Assembly (NCBI GenBank): GCA_937888365.1
Contig: CALBFA010000023.1
Location: forward strand, 1-44,613
Length of the DNA: 44,613 nt
Origin: an uncultured Fidelibacterota bacterium
GTDB taxonomy: Bacteria; Fidelibacterota; UBA8477; JABMPR01
Reading direction: 5' to 3'
Made by a program: the position numbers and the translations under genes
Notes under the pieces: model-generated
The model's input: the letters and a program-made list of their open reading frames with translations, nothing else
What the model was told of the DNA's origin: nothing
Databases searched by the model: none
Shown: in pieces, positions 1 to 8,735 of the stretch
How the letters are laid out: every line of letters starts with the position of its first letter
Numbering within the stretch: the stretch's first letter is position 1

Positions 1-52
1 TAATCATCAATCAATCGCCCATTCTTAACTTGCTTTTAAACACAGTACCTCC
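1..52 (+). repeat. Downstream end of an IS110-type element, copy 1
   Basis: This 52-bp stretch matches 1932-1983 at 48 of 52 positions, and the similarity stops immediately after the shared CAGTACCTCC. The second copy lies at and just after the stop of a broken IS110-family transposase. This copy is therefore probably the right-hand end of another element whose body lies to the left of the window. The repeat is seen directly; the IS assignment is inferred from the second copy. Confidence 0.6.
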
Positions 53-84
53 TTGAATTTTTGCATCCGAGTTCTATTAAATGA

Positions 85-100
85 GTCGTTTCGAAACGAC
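85..100. repeat. 16-bp perfect palindrome
   Basis: GTCGTTTCGAAACGAC is a perfect palindrome between the IS-like end and the 3' end of the DUF2721 gene. It could be a protein-binding site or part of the transcription end for the minus-strand gene. Nothing else supports either role. Confidence 0.35.
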
Positions 101-111
101 CAAAATTTCTT

Positions 112-137
112 AAAAAATTAAAGCGCTTTAATTTTTT
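112..137. terminator. 26-bp perfect palindrome spanning the stop codon of the DUF2721 gene
   Basis: A run of A, then TTAAAGCGCTTTAA, then a run of T forms a perfect 26-bp palindrome centred at 124/125. It includes the TAA stop of the minus-strand gene. The A- and T-tracts flanking a GC core resemble a bidirectional intrinsic terminator. There is no natural loop, so part of the core would have to open to form a hairpin. Confidence 0.45.
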
Positions 138-510
138 CTAATTCAATATTTAATCCCTTAATGGAAATTAGAATCTCAATTAAGGATATTATTAATGATA
201 TCATCATTAATAATAAGCTAAAACCAAACACAAGTTCAGCTACAGACATATTGCCCATCATAATTAAAAACATACAAATAATGCACATTAAAAAACTTAA
301 CACGCCAAAGACTTGTGTGTATTTTATTAATTGAAGTCTTTTCTTAAAATGGCTTATTTGCTTTAATTCATTTTCATTTTTATTATCCTGATATAGCTTT
401 ATAAATTGTCGCGTTAAATTTGCTATCGCAAGAAATCGATTTGTATAAGCTAGCAATAAAAGGCTTATTGCTGAAAATAATAAAGTTGGGGTAACAATTG
501 AAAATCCCAT
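118..510 (-). CDS. DUF2721 family membrane protein
   Basis: A 130-residue protein with three hydrophobic segments at about residues 5-25, 65-87 and 90-115. The N-terminus has the pattern TPxLLFSAISLLLLAYTNRF, which is characteristic of DUF2721, a small inner-membrane family of unknown function. A basic, glutamine- and lysine-rich loop separates the first and second segments and is likely cytoplasmic. The start is supported by GAGGAG six bases upstream of ATG. The gene lies between IS-like remnants and transcribes towards the left edge. No function is known for the family. Confidence 0.75.
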   Translation of the reverse strand: MGFSIVTPTLLFSAISLLLLAYTNRFLAIANLTRQFIKLYQDNKNENELKQISHFKKRLQLIKYTQVFGVLSFLMCIICMFLIMMGNMSVAELVFGFSLLLMMISLIISLIEILISIKGLNIELEKIKAL

Positions 511-648
511 GATTACTCCTCACTATTTATAAATTAGTTTTTTCCATATTCCTGCATTCTTTGAATGAATTGTGTATCAGGCCACCTTCTTTTCGTGCAA
601 TACGTCTTTGTGTAGGAGTTAGATCTAGGTTTTTGCTCGGTGCTCCTA

Positions 649-1194
649 TTAGCGATTTAAAGGATTATTTTGAGCCGTTAATAGGGTATCAAGAATTTGA
701 GGTTGAATACTAAGAATTCGGTATTGCATAAACCTAAGGATTGTTGAAAAATCCTTCCATTCAGACAAAAATGATTCAGGACCTGTAAGCAGTTCTTTTG
801 CTTCTTCAATAGTGGAACTTACGTACTCACTTAAGGGCATCGTTAAGATTTCTTTTTCTAAGGCTTCTATTATTTTTTCAAGCTCGTTTTTTTCTAGCCA
901 GACGCCATTACAGCTAGTACAATAATCAATCTCGACTTTTGTATGATCATAGTCGAGAACATTCATGGGTTTTTGGCAGCTGGGACAATTCGTTCTTTTT
1001 GCTTTTGGTTTAAATTTTTCGGGATGTTTTAAGATTTCAAAATCCATCCAATTGAGGTCAGAATCTATTTTGTCCTTCACTTGTCTGAGTTCATCATCCT
1101 CAAACCAGATTCCTTCACATTGTTCACATTCATCGACACTAATTCCTTGAATGTTTTTTGGGTGCAATTCAATCTTACAATTGGGACAATTCAT
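649..1194 (-). CDS. Double zinc-ribbon protein, zf-TFIIB family
   Basis: A 181-residue protein with two zinc-ribbon units of the TFIIB-type family. The first runs MNCPNC...CEQCEGIWFEDDEL at about residues 1-37. The second runs NCPSCQ...YCTSCNGVWLEKNEL at about 68-105. Each has two CxxC knuckles and the family's G-(I/V)-W-(F/L)-(E)-x-x-E-L ending. The C-terminal 75 residues are helical with no recognised domain. An in-frame upstream ATG would add 12 residues, but the ATG at 1194 has AAGGA six bases before it and starts directly at the first ribbon. It may bind nucleic acid or mediate protein contacts; the partner is unknown. It lies 28 bases after the small secreted-protein candidate and may share its transcript. 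Confidence 0.75.
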   Translation of the reverse strand: MNCPNCKIELHPKNIQGISVDECEQCEGIWFEDDELRQVKDKIDSDLNWMDFEILKHPEKFKPKAKRTNCPSCQKPMNVLDYDHTKVEIDYCTSCNGVWLEKNELEKIIEALEKEILTMPLSEYVSSTIEEAKELLTGPESFLSEWKDFSTILRFMQYRILSIQPQILDTLLTAQNNPLNR

Positions 1195-1222
1195 TTCAAT
1201 TCCTTTTCGTTTATATTTTTCA

Positions 1223-1468
1223 TCATTCAATTATTGTGTGTAACACGTTTACGCTCTTGGCGAATTTCTTAATATCTACATAATTAGCAAGCTTTTTGCA
1301 GTCATTTAACATCCTTTGGATAATGCTTTGTTTCAAATTGAATCTCATTTCAGTAGCCATTTTTTTATTCATGCACCCGCATTTATGACCCACTCGAATT
1401 GGAAATAAATCGCCTGCACTTAGGACTTGAATAAAAATGAATAACAGTAGTGGCATTTTCATAATCAA
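1223..1468 (-). CDS. Possible small secreted protein, unknown
   Basis: An 81-residue frame opening with a hydrophobic, signal-like segment (MKMPLLLFIFIQVLSAG) and a short stretch HKCGCMNKK containing two cysteines. The remainder is basic and lysine-rich. A GAGAAAG element lies upstream, and the ATG two codons later could also be the start. The next gene begins 28 bases downstream in the same direction. No family was recognised. It could be a chance frame in a repeat-rich region. Confidence 0.4.
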   Translation of the reverse strand: MIMKMPLLLFIFIQVLSAGDLFPIRVGHKCGCMNKKMATEMRFNLKQSIIQRMLNDCKKLANYVDIKKFAKSVNVLHTIIE

Positions 1469-1598
1469 TCTTTCTCATAATTGCAATTTTGCTGCAGTGA
1501 TAACTTCACTTAAATCGGAATAAGCACAAGTTTTTTTTAGTGGGTTCGTAGGAGGTTTCTGTGTCTTTCATCAACTTGGAATTAAAAAAAGTATTATT

Positions 1599-1652
1599 GG
1601 GCTAAAGCCCCTCATTTAGGATATGTTCAATCCCCAAAGCTAAAGCATTGGG
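1599..1652. repeat. Paired small hairpin repeats around CTAAAGC
   Basis: GGGCTAAAGCCC (1599-1610) is a short palindromic hairpin. It is followed by CCCCAAAGCTAAAGCATTGGG (1632-1652), a related imperfect hairpin sharing the CTAAAGC core. The pair looks like a dispersed intergenic repeat unit. No second copy is visible in this window, so dispersal is inferred from general familiarity. Confidence 0.4.
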
Positions 1653-1800
1653 TAATTATTTTTAGCTCTCAAATTATTGTGCTTATTTCTGCGTTTATCG
1701 GCGCTGTCTGCGGGAAAATAGTTTGTGTTTGCTGCCATTTTTGTATCCACGAAAACACGCGATGATCTGTTTGTGGCGGAGAAAGTAATCAAACCCAAAA

Positions 1801-1959
1801 ATGAAAGCGTTCTACGATAGAATCATTGCCAAAGGTAAACCTAAGAAGGTCGGCATTATTGCTGTAGCCAGAAAGCTACTCGTCCTTATGTACTTCCTTT
1901 GGACACAGGATATTGAATATATCCCGAATTATAATAATCAATCCATCGCTCATTTTTAA
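1801..1959 (+). pseudogene. IS110-family transposase, C-terminal remnant
   Basis: Codons from 1801 read MKAFYDRIIAKGKPKKVGII, then a segment AVARKLLVLMYF, and stop at 1957-1959. This matches the C-terminal end of IS110/IS116/IS902 transposases, where a tyrosine helix leads into GKPKKVA...RKLLV. Only about 55 residues survive. An in-frame TAA at 1786-1788 blocks extension upstream, and no DEDD domain is visible. It is a dead fragment. The 52-bp repeat 1932-1983 begins within its last codons. Confidence 0.7.
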
Positions 1960-1983
1960 CTTGCTTTTAAACACAGTACCTCC
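1932..1983 (+). repeat. Downstream end of an IS110-type element, copy 2
   Basis: This copy matches 1-52 at 48 of 52 positions, and similarity ends at the same base. It overlaps the last codons of the transposase remnant and extends about 24 bases past its stop. That is where the non-coding right end of an IS110 element would lie. Both copies are in the same orientation. Confidence 0.6.
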
Positions 1984-2107
1984 GTGTGAAATTTTTTAAC
2001 CGCAGAGAGCACAGAAAATGATATTTGATTTAAGAATATCGATTAACGAGTGTTGATTTTAGAAAAATACGGCTGTTATAAACATTTGTAATTCTTACCT
2101 ACCCCTA

Positions 2108-2123
2108 CCCCTTCCGGAAGGGG
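2108..2123. repeat. GC-rich palindromic repeat core
   Basis: CCCCTTCCGGAAGGGG is a perfect 16-bp palindrome in otherwise AT-rich non-coding DNA. It resembles dispersed REP-like elements. No other copy is seen in the window. Confidence 0.4.
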
Positions 2124-2220
2124 AATAAAATAATGCTTTTCTTTGTGGCTTCGTGCCTCTGTGTGAGTTTTTTGCTTTTGATTTTCTTTGTGAAACTTGG
2201 GGCATCTTAGTGAAACGGCG

Positions 2221-2243
2221 CCTGTCCTGAGCCTGTCGAAGGG
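2221..2243. repeat. Dispersed repeat with CTTCGACAGGCTCAGGAC core
   Basis: The minus strand reads CCCTTCGACAGGCTCAGGAC, a motif familiar as an abundant intergenic repeat in many environmental Bacteroidetes-like and related genomes. It lies at the 3' side of the very long minus-strand helicase-nuclease gene. Its abundance is recalled knowledge and cannot be tested in this window. Confidence 0.45.
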
Positions 2244-2346
2244 TGTGAGATTTTTTGCACAAGCAAGATGCTTACGTTACAATTTTTGCTATAAGACTTT
2301 AGAAGATGCTTCGACGGTTATCGTTAATCGAGTGTTATGTTGCTAC

Positions 2347-5300
2347 TCAATCTTCATAACATGTCTTACGACATATCATCTCGAAATTACAATGCCTACA
2401 AGCTTCGGGAATTTGTGAGCTTATGGGAAAGTTTCCCTCGACCAGCGACATCATCCTTTCATCTATAATAGTCTGCCAATTTTCGGCGATTTCAGTACCG
2501 TTTTCCAGGATAATGTCCTTTTTTTGAGTGCATCGATCCGCGTCGCCCATAGCAACTGACAAACCATATTTCCCTGACGTAAATGATTTTAATTTTGCAT
2601 AGAATGCAGCCGTCGAAAAGGCCCTAAAGTTCTGTCTCATCGCTTGATAATACCAATAGAGTTGAGAGTCTAAAAGCGTTTCAATTTCTTTGAGTTTCGG
2701 GTCTCCCGTTTTAAAATCGATGACATCTATTGCATCGCCTCGTTTTAAAATCCAATCAATCCGACCTGAAATAACCAGGGTCTTTGAAAGCGCTTTTAGA
2801 TCAATTTCAACAGGCAACAATGTTGCATTTTCTTTTCGTGAGAAACCAGCTTCATGCCGTATTTCAACATCAGACAAATCGTCTGGAAGCAAGTGCGATA
2901 ATTCCATCAATAAATTTGAAATTAGGTTCATTTCAATGTGATTGAAATTTTTTAGGTAGAGAGCATATCGTTTTTGCGTTAATAAATCGTTTGGCAATTT
3001 GTAGCGAGACTTTAGCAACGTCTCTTTAGCTTTTTCTTCGATTTCTCGCCAAATTTCCGCCGTAGATGAGGCCTCATTTCTCAATTGTTTTAGGACGTCC
3101 TTCGTGGCCGTTGCCTCTAAAATTTCGTGGACAATATTCCCTAGTACTCGAGATTCTTCGGGTTGAGCGTCGAGTTTCTCTATCTTCAACACTTTCTCAA
3201 ACCAATATTTCTGTGGGCATTTCAGGAGCGCATTAAACGAGTGAGGCGACATTTCGATTTCAAGTTTTTCGTATGGAAAATCTGTAAAACCTTTAAAAGC
3301 GCTTTTTGTTTGATGGCTTAAAAAATCGTTGTGTCGTTGTTCTTGCCAGGTACGAGCTTTTTCGATTGTTTGATATCTTTTTGCGAAGAAGCGCTTTCTT
3401 TTTGACGTGTTGGATATCATGCTGCGATTGAGGCTTCGAACATCGCAATATTGACTAAAGGAACTTCGTTTTAATGCATCACCTGACATGTCTGATTCAC
3501 TTGACGTAAAGGAAATTGTCCCCGGTAGATAATGAACCCAATATTTGAATGTCGCTAAATTAAATCGCCAGACGTTTTCGACATCTTGATCAATATAAGG
3601 ATTGAAAGGTATAGCAACGGGGAATTGACTTTCGGTAAATCCCATGAAAATATGTTCGGTGGCTTTGGGTACCGACATTTCGAGAAAGCTGGAGATTTCC
3701 ACGCCATTTCGTTGCTCGGATGTGGCAATCTCTTTGGATTGGACTAAATCGTACCATTGATTCAGAAAATCACCCAAGGCAAATGACGTCCCTTTCATGC
3801 TTGTCCAAATTTCAGATAAATCCATCCAAGTTCGCTTTATTTCAATGACGACTCGCTGATTCATTCGATTATATGCTTCGTAGGATTCGAGAGAAAAATG
3901 ATCCAGCAATTCGAAAAACCATGACAAATTTCGGTTCGTGCGTAACGCAGATTTACCTTCATTTAGAAGCGATTCAAACGCAATGAGAGCATCAATTGCC
4001 TCTTGAGAAACACTGTTTTTCGTGTTTCGAGAGGATAATTCCTTGCTTGTCTGGATATCCTCATGGCGAATAAAAGCATCAATTTTATAGGCCTGAAGTC
4101 GTTGCCCTTTCGTAAAATCAAATAATTCAAAAGAGACGGGATGATTCCAAAGTTTCACAATGTCCATAAGTTCAAATCGTGCATTTAATGTCCGCAAGAC
4201 GGCGTAAACCCATTGGAATAAAGGTCGCTCTGTTACAGGTTCACGCTTGGAAATAAGAACCGGTATTCCATAGGATTCAAAATGGCGCTTTAAAATAGGA
4301 ATATAGCGCTCCATACTAGAGACGCCGATTCGAATTTGATGATACGCCAGTCCAGAGCGAATGCGATTGTACACCTCCGATGCCACGAATTCACATTCTT
4401 CATCAACGGATTGACACATTGTCATGACTGGAGTATGGGTCATGTTTTTCTCGGAATAATGTTTCCATGTCGCGCTGGACCATGCAAAAGAGGTCGCTAA
4501 TTTTGTCTCGAATTGATTAATAAATGTAAAAGATTTTGAAACCTCAGCGAGTTGACGAATTATTTCCGCATCTTTAAGAACGAGACCCCAATAATGATAG
4601 ACGAGAATATGCGTATTCTTCAAATGAGTCGATGCGGTTCCTTCGTGGCTATAATAGCCGTTGGCCTGACACCAATTCTGAAAAGCCAATTGAATTTTGG
4701 ACGGAAATTCATCGATAAGCGCTTCACCTTTTTCGTAACGTGCCAATAGGGCATCTGCTAAAAGCCGAATGTCGCCCCAGCGAGTTTCTTTGTCTAAAAT
4801 ATTCGACAATACAACGCGAGCATGGTGAGGGCTTAATTTTTTCTCATTCGATACCATCGACTTTATTTCAGACAATGTCTTAATCTGAATCCAAGGCGTG
4901 TTACATCCATGGGATATAAGTTGGTTTTTTAGATATTCCGCATTGCCTACAGTTGGCGCAATAACAATTGTATTTTCTTCGGAATGAAATTTTAGAAAAT
5001 CACCCACACGATTCTCGAGAGGGTTTGTTTGTGGCGCTGATAAATGCCAGTTTTTCGTTTTAAACGCCGTCTCTAATTTTTTTGCGTAGGATTGGAAATC
5101 GTTTTCAATCACGACACTCATATCATGACGGAAAAAATAGAGTTCTGCTTTTGCATCAATATTGAAACAGAATTTCAGCATCCATAAATAGCTTTGCATT
5201 TGGATCCAATACGCATGTTTCCCTTCTTCAATTCCGTCGGGAATCTGCTGGTCGGTCTTGTAGTCAATGACGCGCCATTCACCCTTTTCGTAAAGTAGTA

Positions 5301-8300
5301 AATCTAAAATTCCGCGGACTGAGAGAATGGAATCGTCGCTTTCAAGCTCTGCCGTGATGTCGATTTCGCGAAATTGCTTATCCATAGGTGTCGCCAGAAT
5401 ACGTTGATGCAATGTCGATTTTAGAAAAGTCTCTAGAAAGTTTTGAAGCGTTTGAATATAGTTTTCAATTTGAATATCGTCTAGGTCTTCTGTTAACAAA
5501 TAGTCACGAATGTCCGTTTCAAAATCATGAACATTGAGCCAATCTTCTTCCAAAACTTTGTGAACCAAAAGCCCAAATGTTTTGCCCGTAGGCGCTTCGT
5601 CAGGATTGAATTCTGCTGGAACCGTATCGGAAAATGCATTGGGAAAAATTCTATCCATGATGCCATGCGGCGACGATTGGAGTCGTTTTTTCGCGATGGG
5701 ATATTCGTATGCTTGAATAGAATTTTGAGGCGATGTTTTGCCATGATTATTATCAATTCCGTCAAGTATTTCGAAATCATTTTCATCATAAAGTTGCGCA
5801 TGAAATCCATCTACACCTGTCATAGACTCAATGTCGGATAAATTGTTGAGGCCGAATGTTGGGCCGATATAGGACGACCACCAATGGCCTTTAATCTGGT
5901 CCTTTGAATTCCCCGAACTCGAAAAAGCAACAGCATATCGTGCCCGTGTAACAGCGACATAGAGCAGTCGTTTTTCTTCTGCTTCGTTCTCTAAACGATT
6001 CTGTTTTTGGATGCGTTTATGCGCATTCGTTTTCGCAGAGGTGTCAATTTCTTGGAGGGAAATACCACATTCATATTCACCTGAATCGTCTTTGCTTGAT
6101 AAAATACCGTCCCGATCACTTTGCGAGCGGCCGTCCAATTCAGGCAAAATGACCGTAGGAAATTCAAGCCCCTTCGCTTTGTGAATGGTCATGATTTGCA
6201 CGAGTGAAGTCTCAGAATTGTCCGCGAGGGCTTTGTCCGAGTTTGTTAGGTCGTAGGTGAATGTGTCATGAATTTCTCGTAGGTTTTTCCCCGCCAATGA
6301 CTGAATATGAAGAAGGTGAATCAGCTTATCAATATTGTAGATGCGATTTTCCCCAGTGGATTCCGTGAGCCATCCCAACAGCCGATCGTCCTGATGAATA
6401 ATTTCGTCTAGAATCCTATCAATGGGCCTTGATGCACATTCATTTTGCCATTGATAAATGGTCGAATAGACATCAGGATAATATCGCTTTAAGGCATCCC
6501 AATAATAGCCCGAAATTGAAGATTGTCTTTTTGACGTATCGTCATTTTGACCCATCAGGCTTTGAATATTTGCATCTGACATGGCAATAAATGGCGAACG
6601 CAGTAAGCCAATTAATGCAAGATTATCAAAAGGATTAATCATAACCGAGAGCCAATTAAAAAGGTCGAACGCTTCTTGAGTTTTGTACAAACCCTTACTG
6701 GCAACGACCTGAAAGTCGATTCCCATTTCGGTAAAAACTTTTATATAGGTCTCAATATTTGTAAATTTTCGCAGCAATACGCCAACGAACGGACTTTTTT
6801 CTTTTTCCAAACCATGTGCTTCACGGAAATCTAGATAGCGACGAATTTGCATGGCGGCGAGTCTAGCATGATTCGTAGAGTTGGCATTTTCGTCCGATAA
6901 AAGGTTAAAATCGACTTGAAGCAAAACATGATTTTTAGAGCCTAATGGCGCATCATTTTCGGGTGTAATAGTCGGCGAAAAAACGGTGTCATAAAGAGGT
7001 GTATGCTTAGGGTTTTCTTGAAAAAATACTGTTTCCATCAATGGATTGATGACCTGAGAAACAAATGCTTTTGATGAACGGAAGGTGATATCACGAGACA
7101 ATATTTCGTCTGGTTTAAAAATCTTTTCAACGCGGTTCATAACTTCTACATCTGCATTATTAAAGCGATAAATGGACTGCTTACTATCGCCGACAATAAA
7201 CAATCCTTGCGTGGGAAAGACATCGCTGCCACCTTTTGCAATCGTGGAAATAAAATCCCATCTCACGTCATTCGTATCTTGAAATTCGTCGAGTAAAATA
7301 TGCGAATATCGTTTTCCGAGGCGTTGTGCGACATGAGGATTCTCTGTCACTAATTTTTTGGCAAGATAGGCGATATCATTAAAAGAATAGAGATTTTGAT
7401 TGGCGAAAGTTTGGCGCAATTTTTCTTGAAAAGGACGAAAGAAGCGTACAATATTTTTGGTCACTAAAAGTGCGTCAAAGTCAGTTTGCGATGCGATGGA
7501 ATTGTATAATTCTACTGGCCAAATAGCGCTTAATTGCGCACCTAATGCCTTAATACAACTAATCAAAGACGCGTAATATTCTAGGTCTAAAAAATTCTTT
7601 TTCTTAAAATCGAATCTTGAAAGATATTTCATGCCCTTGCTATGAAGGAGCAAAACGCCGACGCTTTTGATTAAACGTGAAGCAGAGAGATAGTCCTGTG
7701 GATTGCAGGATTGTAGCGCATCTTTGAACTCTAATAATTGCGTGTATTTCTTTTCGTTGATGTCTATTACAGCGCTTTTGGGTGGGATGCATCGCGCCAA
7801 TATTTCGAATTCTGGAATTAATTCCGAAAGATTTTCGGGTAATGGATTTCGTAGAATGAGCTCTTGTTTGAGTGTCTCTAAATCGCTTTCAAATTGATGT
7901 TGAATCCAAAAACTCAAACGATATTGATGCTTCCATAAATATTTTAAATAGGACTCAACTTGAAAGACACTCAATGTTTCTAAAAGTTGACGTAATAGGA
8001 CATCATGATCAGAACTCGCTTTGTGAAGATACGCATCAAGCGCTTCCTCTACTTGCTTTTTGATGTTGTCTTCGTCGTCAGTCATAAAATCAGGATCAAT
8101 ATTCAATATGGATGCAAATTCCCGGACAATTTTTGCGGAGAAGCTATCAACGGTGGAGATGGCATTTTGCGCAAGAGTCGATTGTAAGTCCAATTTTTCA
8201 GATTCTGTCAATCCAATTAAATGCTGACCATAACTAGGCGGTAATCCCTCAAGTTTTTCGCCACTGAGTAATTTGCTCAAGTCATCATAAATGCGTTGCG

Positions 8301-8508
8301 CCATTTCATTGGCGGCTTTTTTGGTAAAAGTAATAACAAGAATATTTTTAGCGGACACATCCGTTTTATTTGCTTTTGACTGACGTATAAAGTCATCTAA
8401 AATATGATTATAACGCTTTGAAAGGAGCCAGGTTTTCCCTGATCCTGCACAGGCTTTTATGAATATGTTTTTTTCTAAATCCAAAGCTTTATCAATAAAA
8501 GCATCCAT
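2347..8508 (-). CDS. Fused AddA-AddB helicase-nuclease in one polypeptide
   Basis: This 2053-residue protein appears to join the two subunits of AddAB, the enzyme that resects double-strand DNA ends for RecA repair. The first half is AddA-like: UvrD-type motif I ACAGSGKT (about 19-26), Ia ITFTKKAANEM, II LLDEFQDT (about 407), III GDSKQSIYRF (about 440), V TIHKAKGLEF (about 774) and VI YVAVTRAR (about 850). It ends in a RecB-type nuclease, GILDLLLY...VIDYKTD (about 1066-1086). The second half, from about 1165, is AddB-like, with a degenerate P-loop region (IVIAPTVGNAEYL). A second nuclease GRIDWI...VIDFKTGD (about 1930) is framed by Cys about 1765 and C-terminal CxxCx5C, the AddB iron-sulfur pattern. 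The start at 8508 has AAGGA seven bases upstream; the frame is open to 8559. No internal stop separates the halves. A single-chain AddAB is unusual, since the subunits are normally separate genes. Confidence 0.85.
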   Translation of the reverse strand: MDAFIDKALDLEKNIFIKACAGSGKTWLLSKRYNHILDDFIRQSKANKTDVSAKNILVITFTKKAANEMAQRIYDDLSKLLSGEKLEGLPPSYGQHLIGLTESEKLDLQSTLAQNAISTVDSFSAKIVREFASILNIDPDFMTDDEDNIKKQVEEALDAYLHKASSDHDVLLRQLLETLSVFQVESYLKYLWKHQYRLSFWIQHQFESDLETLKQELILRNPLPENLSELIPEFEILARCIPPKSAVIDINEKKYTQLLEFKDALQSCNPQDYLSASRLIKSVGVLLLHSKGMKYLSRFDFKKKNFLDLEYYASLISCIKALGAQLSAIWPVELYNSIASQTDFDALLVTKNIVRFFRPFQEKLRQTFANQNLYSFNDIAYLAKKLVTENPHVAQRLGKRYSHILLDEFQDTNDVRWDFISTIAKGGSDVFPTQGLFIVGDSKQSIYRFNNADVEVMNRVEKIFKPDEILSRDITFRSSKAFVSQVINPLMETVFFQENPKHTPLYDTVFSPTITPENDAPLGSKNHVLLQVDFNLLSDENANSTNHARLAAMQIRRYLDFREAHGLEKEKSPFVGVLLRKFTNIETYIKVFTEMGIDFQVVASKGLYKTQEAFDLFNWLSVMINPFDNLALIGLLRSPFIAMSDANIQSLMGQNDDTSKRQSSISGYYWDALKRYYPDVYSTIYQWQNECASRPIDRILDEIIHQDDRLLGWLTESTGENRIYNIDKLIHLLHIQSLAGKNLREIHDTFTYDLTNSDKALADNSETSLVQIMTIHKAKGLEFPTVILPELDGRSQSDRDGILSSKDDSGEYECGISLQEIDTSAKTNAHKRIQKQNRLENEAEEKRLLYVAVTRARYAVAFSSSGNSKDQIKGHWWSSYIGPTFGLNNLSDIESMTGVDGFHAQLYDENDFEILDGIDNNHGKTSPQNSIQAYEYPIAKKRLQSSPHGIMDRIFPNAFSDTVPAEFNPDEAPTGKTFGLLVHKVLEEDWLNVHDFETDIRDYLLTEDLDDIQIENYIQTLQNFLETFLKSTLHQRILATPMDKQFREIDITAELESDDSILSVRGILDLLLYEKGEWRVIDYKTDQQIPDGIEEGKHAYWIQMQSYLWMLKFCFNIDAKAELYFFRHDMSVVIENDFQSYAKKLETAFKTKNWHLSAPQTNPLENRVGDFLKFHSEENTIVIAPTVGNAEYLKNQLISHGCNTPWIQIKTLSEIKSMVSNEKKLSPHHARVVLSNILDKETRWGDIRLLADALLARYEKGEALIDEFPSKIQLAFQNWCQANGYYSHEGTASTHLKNTHILVYHYWGLVLKDAEIIRQLAEVSKSFTFINQFETKLATSFAWSSATWKHYSEKNMTHTPVMTMCQSVDEECEFVASEVYNRIRSGLAYHQIRIGVSSMERYIPILKRHFESYGIPVLISKREPVTERPLFQWVYAVLRTLNARFELMDIVKLWNHPVSFELFDFTKGQRLQAYKIDAFIRHEDIQTSKELSSRNTKNSVSQEAIDALIAFESLLNEGKSALRTNRNLSWFFELLDHFSLESYEAYNRMNQRVVIEIKRTWMDLSEIWTSMKGTSFALGDFLNQWYDLVQSKEIATSEQRNGVEISSFLEMSVPKATEHIFMGFTESQFPVAIPFNPYIDQDVENVWRFNLATFKYWVHYLPGTISFTSSESDMSGDALKRSSFSQYCDVRSLNRSMISNTSKRKRFFAKRYQTIEKARTWQEQRHNDFLSHQTKSAFKGFTDFPYEKLEIEMSPHSFNALLKCPQKYWFEKVLKIEKLDAQPEESRVLGNIVHEILEATATKDVLKQLRNEASSTAEIWREIEEKAKETLLKSRYKLPNDLLTQKRYALYLKNFNHIEMNLISNLLMELSHLLPDDLSDVEIRHEAGFSRKENATLLPVEIDLKALSKTLVISGRIDWILKRGDAIDVIDFKTGDPKLKEIETLLDSQLYWYYQAMRQNFRAFSTAAFYAKLKSFTSGKYGLSVAMGDADRCTQKKDIILENGTEIAENWQTIIDERMMSLVEGNFPISSQIPEACRHCNFEMICRKTCYED

Positions 8509-8735
8509 ATTTGAGTCCTTTTTAACGTTCATTTTGCGCCAGAAATTATTTGATAACACCCTTAAACATCAACATTATACATGACATGGTTCTCAATATA
8601 ACCATCAATGAGCATAGGACATCATAGAGAATTGGTTTATATTTCTTTCGCTTTGGAGGGTACATAATTATCATAAGAAGCCTTGAAATGAAAACTGCTT
8701 GAAGCTAAAATATGTTTGGTAAAAGGAAAAAGAGA

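Larger units (their letters stand above)
1469..2346. other. Gene-poor stretch filled with short dispersed repeats and an IS110 remnant
   Basis: No intact gene is supported here. The interval holds two small hairpin repeats near 1599-1652, a repeat of the type CTGCG...TCTGCGGG near 1684-1720, and a broken IS110 transposase tail (1801-1959) with its element end (1932-1983). It also has the fragment CCGCAGAGAGCACAGA near 2000, a GC-rich palindrome at 2108-2123, a TTTGTGGCTTCGTGCCTCTG-type repeat near 2142-2165, and CCTGTCCTGAGCCTGTCGAA at 2221. From memory, several of these are common intergenic repeats in Bacteroidetes-like genomes. No promoter or RNA gene was recognised. Confidence 0.6.

Noticed and set aside
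527-660. An alternative minus-strand frame reading through the end of the zinc-ribbon gene (LTPTQRRIARKEGG region)
   Set aside because: It would require a frameshift near the stop of the zinc-ribbon gene. It matches no recognised family, and codon order alone does not support it.
1-1983. A composite transposon
   Set aside because: The two IS110-type ends are in direct orientation, and only a remnant transposase is present. IS110 elements are not known for classical composite transposition, so only the repeat itself is reported.
2197-2418. A 73-residue plus-strand frame over the dispersed repeat near 2221
   Set aside because: It is composed of repeat DNA plus the antisense of the helicase-nuclease C-terminus and has no ribosome site.
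5493-5841. Two overlapping 104-105-residue frames inside the AddAB-like gene
   Set aside because: They are shadow frames of the large gene, without ribosome sites and with compositions unlike real proteins.
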